Shown here piece by piece: positions 41,944 through 49,859 of a stretch of DNA of 64,000 nucleotides. The stretch is from Algibacter_G agarivorans. Its GTDB lineage: Bacteria; Bacteroidota; Bacteroidia; Flavobacteriales; Flavobacteriaceae. The DNA is taken from contig NZ_BAABJJ010000018.1 of assembly GCF_039543245.1 (NCBI RefSeq), positions 28,534 through 92,533 on the forward strand, written 5' to 3'. How positions within the stretch are numbered: the stretch's first letter is position 1; each line of letters begins with the position of its first letter. The translations under genes were made by a program, and so were the position numbers. The notes under the pieces are model-generated. The model was not told where the DNA came from. It ran no database searches and saw only the letters and a program-made list of their open reading frames with translations.

Positions 41944-42284
41944 TACAAATTGAAGTCTGATTTCATTTCAGCAACAGCGTTGTCAACAGCTGTAATAACT
42001 ACCTCTAACTGCTCAGTTACATCTACATCAGTTTGTGTAAACTTGCCCCAATCCTGCACCTCTATTAACTTATCTAGCACACCCAACTCAAATAAATCCA
42101 CTGTAGGTTTCATTTTATGAGCCGCCTGATAAGCTTCATGGTAATCTTTTTCAGCAACTGCTTTTTTTAATCGCTCGGCATCTTCGGGTACTTCTTCTAA
42201 AAAAGCTTCGGCGAGTGCGGCTATAAAATCGGCGTCGTTATCAGCCAATTCGCGTACTCTGTATAATTTGTAATGTTGTTCCAT
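41943..42284 (-). CDS. Hpt domain-containing protein
   Basis: A 113-residue histidine-containing phosphotransfer protein. The four-helix bundle has the phospho-accepting His at 56 in YQAAHKMKPTVDLFEL. The usual H-x-L/M-K-G/P sequence is seen as HKMKP, so the Gly after K is replaced by Pro, a common Bacteroidota variant. It is an orphan: no histidine kinase or response regulator is adjacent, and it lies between two metabolic genes, with one base between its start and the FAH stop and a one-base overlap with cinA. Confidence 0.8.
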   Translation of the reverse strand: MEQHYKLYRVRELADNDADFIAALAEAFLEEVPEDAERLKKAVAEKDYHEAYQAAHKMKPTVDLFELGVLDKLIEVQDWGKFTQTDVDVTEQLEVVITAVDNAVAEMKSDFNL

Positions 42285-42896
42285 TTATTTTACCGTTATT
42301 GAAAACATTTCTTTGTTTTCTATAAATCCTTTTAATTTGTCATTAGCAAATACTTTGCCAACTCCTGCTGGTGTGCCTGTAAATATAATATCTCCAATCT
42401 TTAAAGTAAAATATTTTGACACATATTCTATTAATTCATCAATTTTCCAAAGCATGTGGCTTGTATTTCCCGATTGTACAATAGCATCGTTCTTTTTTAA
42501 GGAAAATTCAATATGGTTTACATCAGCTACCTCTTTTTTAGATATCCAATGACCGACCACGGCAGCACCATCAAAGGATTTTGCCTTTTCCCAAGGCAAA
42601 CCTTTAGATTTTAACTGACTTTGCAAATCCCGAGCTGTAAAGTCTATTCCTAATCCAATTTCATTGTAATATTTATGGGCAAACTTTTTATCGATGTGTT
42701 TGCCAACTCGATTAATTTTAACCAAAACCTCTACTTCATGATGTACATCATCCGAAAAATCAGGAATAAAAAAAGGTTGCTTTTTAAGAAGAATAGCCGT
42801 GTCCGGTTTTAAAAACACAACAGGATCCGTTGGTTTTTCGTTTTCTAATTCTTTTATGTGTTCGGTGTAATTTCTACCGATGCAGATTAGTTTCAT
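42285..42896 (-). CDS. Fumarylacetoacetate hydrolase family protein
   Basis: A 203-residue FAH-fold enzyme, about the size of the short YcgM-like members. It begins MKLICIGRNYTEHIKEL, with the conserved IGRNY. The metal-site strand is HHEVEVLVKI (about 51-60), then GLGIDFTARDLQS and LPWEKAKSFDGAAVVG, and GDIIFTGTPAGVGKV near the end. It probably acts on acylpyruvate or oxaloacetate-type substrates. First gene of the operon with hpt and cinA. The assignment to the family is firm, the substrate is not. Confidence 0.88.
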   Translation of the reverse strand: MKLICIGRNYTEHIKELENEKPTDPVVFLKPDTAILLKKQPFFIPDFSDDVHHEVEVLVKINRVGKHIDKKFAHKYYNEIGLGIDFTARDLQSQLKSKGLPWEKAKSFDGAAVVGHWISKKEVADVNHIEFSLKKNDAIVQSGNTSHMLWKIDELIEYVSKYFTLKIGDIIFTGTPAGVGKVFANDKLKGFIENKEMFSITVK

Positions 42897-42911
42897 ATGT
42901 CTTAAAATTTA

Positions 42912-42941
42912 TTTTCGCGCAAAGACGCTAAGACGCAAAGA
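42912..42941 (+). repeat. Dispersed 30-bp repeat, copy 2 (TTTTCGCGCAAAGACGC)
   Basis: Two mismatches to 18481-18510, same orientation. Located directly upstream of the FAH gene and next to copy B of the ~100-bp repeat. Confidence 0.7.
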
Positions 42942-42962
42942 TTTAAGTCTATTTTTTTTATC

Positions 42963-43052
42963 TGGGCGTTACCACAAGGGTCGGGCTTTTCGTTGCAAGT
43001 CCTCGCACCCCCTTCGTCGGGCTGTGGGCTTTCCACTGCAATCCCTAACGCG
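42963..43052 (-). repeat. Dispersed ~100-bp repeat with conserved arms, copy B (inverted)
   Basis: The reverse complement has the same arms as 25091-25190 (GCGTTAGGGATTGCAGTGG..CCCACAG and GCGAGGACTTG..GGTAACGCCCA). The centre is different: 15 bases (CCCGACGAAGGGGGT) in place of 24 here. Confidence 0.75.
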
Positions 43053-43131
43053 GGTTAGCCTGCAATAATCTGTCTTCGACCCAAAGTTGCTTTTTATCGA
43101 GTAAATTCATCGTTTAGAGCTTAATAGATTA

Positions 43132-43169
43132 GCTTATATTTTATTTGTTATATACGCATGTTGTGCTTA
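43132..43169 (-). repeat. Truncated cassette-recombination-like site downstream of the RsgA gene
   Basis: On the minus strand TAAGCACAAC (overlapping the RsgA stop codon) is followed by ATGCG, TATATAAC and an AT-rich tract ending AAGC. TAAGCACAAC is the perfect complement of GTTGTGCTTA upstream of the same gene, and CGTATATAA is shared with the site at 44251-44391. The 3' half of the palindrome is missing. Confidence 0.55.
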
Positions 43170-44234
43170 GTACTTATTTGATTTTCTCGTCTTCTTAAAG
43201 TGTTTTATCATTTTTCCTAAATCTTTGTCTTTTTTACGCTTTTCAGCAACTGTCGATTCAAAATACTCTTTTTCCTTCTCCATTTTTAGGTAGTTTTCAT
43301 AAGAGTTCGGGTCAATTTCCCCTTTGCTAACAGCTGCTAAAACGGCACAGTCAATTTCTGTTGTATGGGTACAATCCATGAACTTGCAATCTTTGGATAA
43401 CTCTATTATTGTTTCAAATGTCCTTTCCAGTCCACTAGTTGAATCTACGATTCCTACTTCTCTCATTCCTGGATTGTCAATTAGAATACCACCATTTTCT
43501 AGAACTAATAATTCTCGGTGGCTTGTAACGTGTCGTCCTTTTTTCGTACTTGTACTAATAGTGTTAGTTTTCATCAATTGTTTACCGGAAAGATTATTTA
43601 AAAGGGTTGATTTTCCTACTCCTGATGAACCTAACAAACAGTAGGTTTTACCTTTTAGCAAATATTCTTTGAGTCTTTCAATACCTTTTTGGGTCTCATT
43701 ACTTATTGCAATTATCGGTACTTGCTTTATTCTTTCCTGAACTTGTGAAATCAACTCCTTTAACTCAATTTCATTTATCAAGTCAATTTTATTGAGAATG
43801 ATTATAGGTCTTACATTGGAAGTATTACAAATTGCCAAATACCTTTCTATTCGGTTAATGTTAAAATCTCTGTCAACCGCCTGTACAATAAAAGCAAAAT
43901 CAATATTTGTTGCAATGATTTGTTTCTCGCCTTGTTTCCCAACCGATTGTCTTTCAACGATGGTCTTTCTAGGAAAAACAGAATGAATCAGCACTTTATC
44001 TTCATCATATTCGGTAATTGCAACCCAATCCCCAACAGCAGGAAAATCAGACCTTTCGTGTGCCGAAAATCTTAAATTTCCGATTATCTCAGCATTGTAT
44101 TCATTCTCAGAGGTTTTTACAACGTACCTTTCCTTGTGTTCAGAAATAACTCGCCCTACTTCAAATGAATCAAGGTTTTGGTCCTTTCGATAGTTTTCCA
44201 AATCTATGTTATATCCCAAATCTTCAAGTGTCAT
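43167..44234 (-). CDS. rsgA: RsgA-like ribosome small-subunit-dependent GTPase (cassette copy)
   Basis: A 355-residue circularly permuted GTPase of the YjeQ/RsgA family, which assists 30S maturation. The N-terminal OB fold (about 20-105) has VVKTSENEYNAEIIG and PAVGDWVAITEY. The G motifs come in permuted order: G4 in IIILNKIDL (about 142-150), G1 in LLGSSGVGKSTLLNNLSG (about 200-217), G3 in LIDNPGMREVG. A C-terminal zinc finger is seen as CKFMDCTHTTEIDC. Enclosed by the perfect inverted repeat GTTGTGCTTA/TAAGCACAAC, and its stop codon lies within that repeat. Whether this is the only RsgA in the genome cannot be told here; its context suggests an acquired copy. Confidence 0.9.
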   Translation of the reverse strand: MTLEDLGYNIDLENYRKDQNLDSFEVGRVISEHKERYVVKTSENEYNAEIIGNLRFSAHERSDFPAVGDWVAITEYDEDKVLIHSVFPRKTIVERQSVGKQGEKQIIATNIDFAFIVQAVDRDFNINRIERYLAICNTSNVRPIIILNKIDLINEIELKELISQVQERIKQVPIIAISNETQKGIERLKEYLLKGKTYCLLGSSGVGKSTLLNNLSGKQLMKTNTISTSTKKGRHVTSHRELLVLENGGILIDNPGMREVGIVDSTSGLERTFETIIELSKDCKFMDCTHTTEIDCAVLAAVSKGEIDPNSYENYLKMEKEKEYFESTVAEKRKKDKDLGKMIKHFKKTRKSNKY

Positions 44235-44250
44235 TTCATTTGTCCTGTAT

Positions 44251-44391
44251 TAAGCACAACGGTTAGTATATGAAAAGTAGCGGATTTTTACGCACTAACT
44301 TTTCGGGTTATAACTGAACTTAATTTTATTATTTATCTTTCCTTTAAGCACCAAAACCGCTATTTTTTATATACGTTGTTAGGGTTAGTGC
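44251..44391 (-). repeat. 141-bp imperfect palindrome resembling an integron attC site
   Basis: The outer part of the palindrome pairs TATATGAAAAGTAGCGG (44267-44283) with CCGCTATTTTTTATATA (44357-44373), 15 of 17 positions. Beyond these, TAAGCACAAC (44251-44260) and GTTAGGGTTAGTGC (44378-44391) do not pair with each other but pair with the far ends of the flanking genes. The central 70 bases vary little in base composition and hold no gene. This is the attC layout, though GTTAGGG and GTTGTGC are not the canonical GTTRRRY. Confidence 0.6.
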
Positions 44392-44393
44392 TT

Positions 44394-46163
44394 TTATTTT
44401 AATTCATCTTTAGCTTCCTTAATATTTATTCTTGCAGTATAACCATGTTTTTCAAGTAGATAAAGTAAATTTCCTCCATTTATTAGAGTAATTGGCTTAT
44501 CCTTTGCAAATTTGAATGAATCAGAACCATAATCAGAAGTCGTTACTAATATTCCCTTTGTCGCTCCCTCATTCATTACTGTTCCATATAAGTCTCTAAC
44601 AGCAGAAACTCCTACTATATTCGTATAACGTTTAGCTTGAATTACTATTTTTCCTCCACGAATTGGGTCAGGGTCGAATGCAATTGCGTCTACACCTCCA
44701 TCTCTACTTGACTGTGTAACTTTTACTTCTCCACCGTTTATACTAAATTCTTTCTCAAAAATTTCTCTTATTAAGTGTTCAAAGTCTTCCCAGTGCATCG
44801 ATGCCAAATTTGTGGAAGAGTCTATTCCGATTTCTTGAGATGACACAAATCTTCTATCATCATTCGCTATTGTGATAATAGGTTTTATAGGCGTTTGGTT
44901 ACTGATTTTATTTGCAGAAATTCCTTTAAGACTTTTAAAGCATTCTTTAGGGTCAACTTCTGACAAATTAATTTTAATAAATTCACTCTTGTCGCAAACT
45001 ACAGAAAGAACACATGCTTTATTATAAAGTCCAGTAGCCTTGTTAATAGCATTTGTCCAACCATTGAAAACAATCGTTTTAATGACATTTATCAAGTCAT
45101 TTTCGAATGAAATACTTATTAAGTCAAGCACAAGTCTATAAATAATATCATTATATAATTTGTCAAGTTCTCTATCTGAAAATTTAATTTCTTTGTATTC
45201 GTTTCGTGTTTTTATGTACCGAAATTCTTTTGTTTCAGGAAACTGCTCTATTGTAGGAAGAAGGTATTCAATAATAAGAATTTTATTCTCCTCGTTGTAA
45301 TCAGTAGTTATTGATTTGTGAAAATTTGGGTCATAGATTATTTTTTCAAGTATTTGAAGATGAAATTCAGCAATTGAACTTTCGTTACTTTCATTATATT
45401 TTGCTTTTAACAAATCAACTTTGTCATTTTTTTGTTTCTGTTTTTCCTTGAACTTTTCAAGCTCTAAAGTCCATAGTTTGCCTTTTTGCTTATATCTCTC
45501 TTTGAGCTCGTGTATTTTATTTTTCGTGGAATTTAGATTTGAAGTGTAAATAGATTTTAAGCTTTGATTAAGTTCCTTTTTCTTCTGTTCAATTTCTGTT
45601 GACAGTTTGTCTTTATTTTCTGTATTTGGTTTTAGTTCAAAGTATTCAGGTTTATTGATTTCATCGACTAACCTTATTTTTTCTTCGAAGCGTTGATTAA
45701 GATTTATAACCTTAAATTCACCTTGGTCATAAAATAAATCCCAAATTTCGTTGAGACTTAAAGTCTTTACTTTAAGAATATTTTGAAGTTTTGAAATAGC
45801 TCTTATCGGGTCATAAGAATCATTGTAAGTGTTTTGTTTATTTTCTAATGCGATTATATCATTCTGAATTTTCTGAAGTGACTGAAATATTCTCTCTTTT
45901 TTGTTCTCAATTCTGCTTTTTTCTTGTTCATATTTTTCATTGAGACCTTTTAAAATTGCATTATGAATATTAAGTTTTTGCTGTTTTTTTGAGTCTTGAT
46001 GTTCTATGAATTTAACAACAGCAAAGATTACAAGAGCAATTCCAACGATTACTCCGATAACAACAATATAATCCATGATAAATTCGAAGACTTTTGCAAT
46101 GATAAATACTACAAAACCTATTATAATTAGTAGTCCAGTTGCTTTATCATTTCTTCTCGCCAT
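44394..46163 (-). CDS. Membrane-anchored Mrr-type restriction endonuclease-like protein (cassette cargo)
   Basis: A 589-residue protein. Two adjacent hydrophobic helices at the N-terminus (about 11-28, LLIIIGFVVFIIAKVFEF, and 33-52) anchor it to the membrane. Residues 60-260 are charged coiled coil. The C-terminal 140 residues, starting at MHWEDFEHLIREIFEKEF, are an Mrr_cat domain: the PD-(D/E)xK active site is formed by D in SRDGGVDAIAF and the Q-x-K of KIVIQAKRY (about 485-512), then GTVMNEGATKGILVTTS. This suggests a DNA nuclease, possibly for defence. Lies between private inverted repeats GTTAGGGTTAATGC and GCACTAACCCTAAC (13 of 14 paired). Confidence 0.85.
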   Translation of the reverse strand: MARRNDKATGLLIIIGFVVFIIAKVFEFIMDYIVVIGVIVGIALVIFAVVKFIEHQDSKKQQKLNIHNAILKGLNEKYEQEKSRIENKKERIFQSLQKIQNDIIALENKQNTYNDSYDPIRAISKLQNILKVKTLSLNEIWDLFYDQGEFKVINLNQRFEEKIRLVDEINKPEYFELKPNTENKDKLSTEIEQKKKELNQSLKSIYTSNLNSTKNKIHELKERYKQKGKLWTLELEKFKEKQKQKNDKVDLLKAKYNESNESSIAEFHLQILEKIIYDPNFHKSITTDYNEENKILIIEYLLPTIEQFPETKEFRYIKTRNEYKEIKFSDRELDKLYNDIIYRLVLDLISISFENDLINVIKTIVFNGWTNAINKATGLYNKACVLSVVCDKSEFIKINLSEVDPKECFKSLKGISANKISNQTPIKPIITIANDDRRFVSSQEIGIDSSTNLASMHWEDFEHLIREIFEKEFSINGGEVKVTQSSRDGGVDAIAFDPDPIRGGKIVIQAKRYTNIVGVSAVRDLYGTVMNEGATKGILVTTSDYGSDSFKFAKDKPITLINGGNLLYLLEKHGYTARINIKEAKDELK

Positions 46164-46195
46164 ATTCTAATCTTTGAATTGTCGTTTATTTTTCG

Positions 46196-46262
46196 GCATT
46201 AACCCTAACTCGTTATATAATTACTTTTATTACTCATATCCAGTAAATAAGTCAGGATATAG
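46196..46262 (-). repeat. Cassette-recombination-like site upstream of the Mrr gene
   Basis: GCATTAACCCTAAC (46196-46209) is the near-perfect complement of 44378-44391 beyond the other end of the Mrr gene. CGTTATATAATTAC follows, sharing TATATAACG with the other sites. A hairpin (TTACT.ATATCC/GGATATAGTAA, about 46234-46262) could be the remainder of the palindrome. Confidence 0.5.
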
Positions 46263-46390
46263 TAAGTTTTGTGCTACTGTTATCCCGTAAATAAAATTTT
46301 TATGGCATAACTAAATACCTTTTTATCTGTTGTAAATCTTTTCGAGTTACAAAACTTCTGTTTTCGGTCTTCGGTCTTCTGTCCTATTTT

Positions 46391-47167
46391 CTATCCCAAC
46401 TTATTATTAAAGCTCCTCAACTTAATGGCTGTCAGTACTTTTTTAGTGTACAACGGAAAATCGGCATTTAATAACCATCCAAAATAACCGGGTTCTTTTT
46501 CTAAAACATCGGTTACTAATTTGCCTTTATGCTTTCCGAAAGAAAAACACTCAACACCCTCTTTATTATAGGTTATAAAACCTGCAAAATCTGCAAACTT
46601 TTTTCTTGAACTGAATTCTGCTAAAAACTTAGTATCATTTTCTAGGTCGTCATATTTGGAAATCTGCGCTTTTAAAACCTCATAAGTGGCTTTAGTATCC
46701 GCTTCAGCACTATGCGCGTTATCTAAACTTTCATCACAATAGAATTTATAGGCAGCACTTAAAGTGCGCTGTTCCATTTTATGGAAAATGGTTTGCACAT
46801 CAACAGCCAAACAATTTTTCATATCAAAATCTATATCGGCACGCAGCATTTCTTCAGCCAATAAAGGAATATCAAATCGATTTGAATTGAATCCTCCCAA
46901 ATCTGAATCCTTTATCATATTATAAATGTCTCTGGCTAAGGCTTTAAAAGTGGGTTCGTTTGCAACTTTCTCATTGGTAATGCCATGAATTTCTATAACT
47001 TCCTTAGGAATAGTCATTTCTGGATTTACTAACCATGTTTTACTTTCTTCAGTGCCGTTAGGAAATACTTTTAAAATTGAAATTTCAACAATACGGTCAT
47101 GAGATATATTGATTCCTGTTGTTTCTAAGTCGAAAAAACAGATGGGTTTAGTGAGGTTTAATTGCAT
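46391..47167 (-). CDS. 3'-5' exonuclease, DnaQ/DEDDh type
   Basis: A 258-residue exonuclease. ExoI is CFFDLETTGINISHDRIVEI (10-29, D13/E15), ExoII is LGGFNSNRFDIPLLAEEML (about 93-111), and ExoIII is NAHSAEADTKATYEVL (about 150-165) with the DEDDh His and Asp. The last 45 residues (FSFGKHKGKLVTDVLEKEPGYFGWLLN) form the C-terminal extension of Bacteroidota DnaQ-like proteins. No polymerase domain is present, so a free-standing proofreading or nucleic-acid repair enzyme is likely. Separated from E2 upstream by a terminator. Confidence 0.88.
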   Translation of the reverse strand: MQLNLTKPICFFDLETTGINISHDRIVEISILKVFPNGTEESKTWLVNPEMTIPKEVIEIHGITNEKVANEPTFKALARDIYNMIKDSDLGGFNSNRFDIPLLAEEMLRADIDFDMKNCLAVDVQTIFHKMEQRTLSAAYKFYCDESLDNAHSAEADTKATYEVLKAQISKYDDLENDTKFLAEFSSRKKFADFAGFITYNKEGVECFSFGKHKGKLVTDVLEKEPGYFGWLLNADFPLYTKKVLTAIKLRSFNNKLG

Positions 47168-47224
47168 TCAATTGAATTATTAATGAACTGTAAATATACT
47201 AAATTGCTAAAGTGTAGAAGTAAA

Positions 47225-47252
47225 AAATCCAACCGTTTTACAGGTTGGATTT
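47225..47252 (-). terminator. Terminator downstream of the E2 gene
   Basis: AAATCCAACC pairs perfectly (10 bp) with GGTTGGATTT around an 8-base loop. T-rich sequence follows on both sides. It lies about 95 bases past the E2 stop, beyond a REP-like unit. Confidence 0.7.
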
Positions 47253-47299
47253 ATCTTTTTTTATCTTTCGTGAAAGGAAAAAATATTTTATTTACTTGA

Positions 47300-47342
47300 T
47301 CAGATTCCTTCCCGATAGCTATTGGGATTCGCAGGAATGACA
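47300..47342 (+). repeat. REP-like repeat with nested palindrome (AGATTCC..GGAATGACA)
   Basis: CAGATTCCT and AGGAATGACA frame CCCGATAGCTATTGGG, a one-base variant of the palindrome found at 25127, 39814 and 56681. It ends next to the E2 stop codon. Confidence 0.6.
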
Positions 47343-47345
47343 GCA

Positions 47346-48665
47346 TCATATTTCTCTATTAACATCCCAAGCCTCTAAATAATCTGTTACAGCTTTTACA
47401 AACATACCGCCTAATGCACCATTAACCACACGATGATCATAAGAATGCGATAAGAACATTTTGTAACGGATACCAATAAAATCACCATCTGGAGTTTCAA
47501 TAACCGCAGGTACTTTTCTTATAGCTCCAAGAGCCAAAATACCTACTTGTGGCTGATTAATTATTGGTGTTCCCATGATGCTTCCAAAAGTACCAACGTT
47601 AGTAACTGTATACGTACCACCTTGGGTATCATCTGGTTTTAGCCTACCTGTTCTGGCACGATTGGCCAAATCATTGACCTGCTTAGTCATACCAACCAAG
47701 TTTAATTGATCTGCATTTTTTATAACAGGCACAATTAAATTACCATCTGGTAAAGCAGCTGCCATACCTAAATTTATGTTTTTCTTTTTTACAATAGTAT
47801 CACCTTGCAAAGAAATATTCATCATAGGAAAATCTCGTAACGCTTTAGCAATAGCTTCCATAAAAATGGGAGTGAATGTTAGGTTTTCACCTTCACGCGT
47901 CATGAAATCCGCTTTAACTTTCTTCCTCCAATTCCAAATATTAGTAACATCTGCCTCAATAAAACTTTGAACATGTGCTGAAGTTTGTATAGACTCCATC
48001 ATGTGATGCGCAACAAGCTTGCCCATTCTGGTCATTTTTATAATTTCATCGTCTCCGCTAGAAATTACTGGAGGCTTCTCTGCTTTGGGCTTTTCAATAG
48101 TTTTTGCTGGAACAACAGGTGTTTCAACTTTAGCAGCAATTGGCTCTTGACTATGTCCTCTATTTTTAATATACTCTAAAATATCATTTTTAGTAACTCG
48201 CGCCTCTTTTCCTGTACCTGCTATAGCATCTAATTCTGACTGGGAAACGCCTTCTGCTTTGGCAATGTTTTTTACTAATGGCGAATAAAAACGATTTTCG
48301 CTAGAAACTACTGGGGCTACCGTTTCTTTTGCAATAGTAATTGTTTGAGCAATTTGTTCAACAACTTCTTCTTCCACTTCTTTTAAGGGTTCAGCAGCAG
48401 TTTCATCCTCGGAATCATCATCACCTTCTGTTTCAATAATGGCTAAAACTTGACCAACTTGAACGACATCATCTGTATTGAAAAATTTTTCAACCAAAAC
48501 GCCATCAACCTCACTAGGCACCTCACTATCCACTTTATCTGTAGCTATTTCTAATACAGGTTCATCCAACTCGATAGTATCTCCAACTTCCTTTAACCAA
48601 GACGTTATGGTTGCCTCTGCAACACTTTCACCCATTTTTGGTAATATAAGTTCAAACTTTGCCAT
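47346..48665 (-). CDS. 2-oxo acid dehydrogenase dihydrolipoamide acyltransferase (E2) subunit
   Basis: A 439-residue E2 enzyme. The N-terminal lipoyl domain (1-78) carries the modified Lys 44 in EIATDKVDSEVPSEV. A long flexible acidic linker is followed by the E3/E1-binding domain (about 128-165; YSPLVKNIAKAEGVSQSELD, GTGKEARVTKNDIL). The catalytic domain (about 205-439) ends with SYDHRVVNGALGG, holding the active-site His and Asp. E1 and E3 are not adjacent, so branched-chain 2-oxoacid or pyruvate specificity is not certain; the single lipoyl domain and linker favour the branched-chain type. Confidence 0.88.
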   Translation of the reverse strand: MAKFELILPKMGESVAEATITSWLKEVGDTIELDEPVLEIATDKVDSEVPSEVDGVLVEKFFNTDDVVQVGQVLAIIETEGDDDSEDETAAEPLKEVEEEVVEQIAQTITIAKETVAPVVSSENRFYSPLVKNIAKAEGVSQSELDAIAGTGKEARVTKNDILEYIKNRGHSQEPIAAKVETPVVPAKTIEKPKAEKPPVISSGDDEIIKMTRMGKLVAHHMMESIQTSAHVQSFIEADVTNIWNWRKKVKADFMTREGENLTFTPIFMEAIAKALRDFPMMNISLQGDTIVKKKNINLGMAAALPDGNLIVPVIKNADQLNLVGMTKQVNDLANRARTGRLKPDDTQGGTYTVTNVGTFGSIMGTPIINQPQVGILALGAIRKVPAVIETPDGDFIGIRYKMFLSHSYDHRVVNGALGGMFVKAVTDYLEAWDVNREI

Positions 48666-48702
48666 ATTAATAATGTAATGGTTGTTTTTTAATTTTATTT
48701 TG

Positions 48703-48710
48703 CAAAATTA
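48703..48710 (-). promoter_or_regulatory. -7 box upstream of the E2 gene
   Basis: TAATTTTG on the minus strand, 38 bases before the start codon. No TTG box at the expected distance. Confidence 0.4.
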
Positions 48711-48749
48711 ATAAAAAAAGTATTGTTTTGATTAATTATTTACAAAACT

Positions 48750-49847
48750 CTACTCAAAATTAATAACTTCACCTCTACTAATTGCATTATCACTTCCTAG
48801 CGCAAATTTAGAGTTTTTAGGTAATATTTTGAACGTCATTGGTTCTTCATTATGATTATTCATCATATCAATGATACTTTTATAGGTCATATAATTAGCA
48901 TCAAAAATAATCTCAGAATCTTTTTCAACATTAATTAAACCTGCCTTTAATATAACCTTCTTTAATAAAACAGCTTTTAGTTTTTCATTAATCTTATTTG
49001 AAATAAAAACATATTGAGAAACATGTTTTGTTTTATTAATAGGTGTTTTTCTAAAAATATAAACCAGCCTAATACCCGACCACACAAACATATCGAAAAG
49101 GATATTTTTCTTAAAATGTTTCTTATAAAATATTTGCATGGCCCCATAAAAACGACGTGCATAATACTTATCTCTTAATGTGCTTTCTCCCTTAAAATGT
49201 ATAACTGTAGTTTTGCCGTAATAATAGTTTTTATAGCCATGTTTTATAGCCTTGTATGATATGTCTATATCTTCGCCATACATAAAATAATCTTCGTCAA
49301 ACCCACCTATTTTATTATATAAGTCTCTTTTCAAAAACATGAAGGCACCGACCAAAATATCAACTTCGCTAACTTCATTTTCACTTAAATGATTTGCATA
49401 ATAATCATTGGAATTACCTAATATTTTTTTTAAAGCTGCATTTACATAAGGTATTTTTCGTTTGCTTTCCGGTAGGAAATCACCCTTACCATTAATTAAT
49501 TTACAACCAACAATACCAAGTTTCTCTTTGTTTTCTGAAAACTCCAATAGTTTTAAAAAAGTATCTTCTGCCACCACAGTATCTGGGTTTAGAATACACA
49601 AATACTCTCCTTTTGCCTGTGAAACGCCTATGTTATTTCCTTTTGAGAAACCAAAATTTTCTTTATTTTCAACAAGCTTAACTTTTGGAAATAAATCTTT
49701 CACCATATTGCAACTACCATCTTCAGAATTATTATCAACGACAATAATTTCAGCATCAATTTCAGAAATGGCTGCTTCTACACTTCTTAAGCAGAGCTCT
49801 AAAAAATAGTGCACATTATAATTTAAAATGACTACTGATAGTTTCAA
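48750..49847 (-). CDS. Glycosyltransferase family 2
   Basis: A 365-residue GT2 protein. SVVILNYNVHYFLELCLRSV at the start, IIVVDNNSEDGS (34-45), ENKENFGFSKGNNIGV (60-75), LCILNPDTV (88-96) with the metal-site region, and IGGFDEDYFMYGEDIDISYK (about 176-195) are seen in the usual order of rhamnosyltransferase-like enzymes. The remainder is basic with a hydrophobic stretch. It lies 12 bases downstream of recR on the same strand and is far from the polysaccharide locus, so it probably serves a different surface glycan or lipid. Confidence 0.87.
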   Translation of the reverse strand: MKLSVVILNYNVHYFLELCLRSVEAAISEIDAEIIVVDNNSEDGSCNMVKDLFPKVKLVENKENFGFSKGNNIGVSQAKGEYLCILNPDTVVAEDTFLKLLEFSENKEKLGIVGCKLINGKGDFLPESKRKIPYVNAALKKILGNSNDYYANHLSENEVSEVDILVGAFMFLKRDLYNKIGGFDEDYFMYGEDIDISYKAIKHGYKNYYYGKTTVIHFKGESTLRDKYYARRFYGAMQIFYKKHFKKNILFDMFVWSGIRLVYIFRKTPINKTKHVSQYVFISNKINEKLKAVLLKKVILKAGLINVEKDSEIIFDANYMTYKSIIDMMNNHNEEPMTFKILPKNSKFALGSDNAISRGEVINFE

Positions 49848-49859
49848 ATATATTCTACT

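Noticed and set aside
44251..44391. Calling the palindrome a confirmed attC site
   Set aside because: The core sequences GTTAGGG and GTTGTGC do not fit GTTRRRY, and no integrase is present, so only resemblance is claimed.
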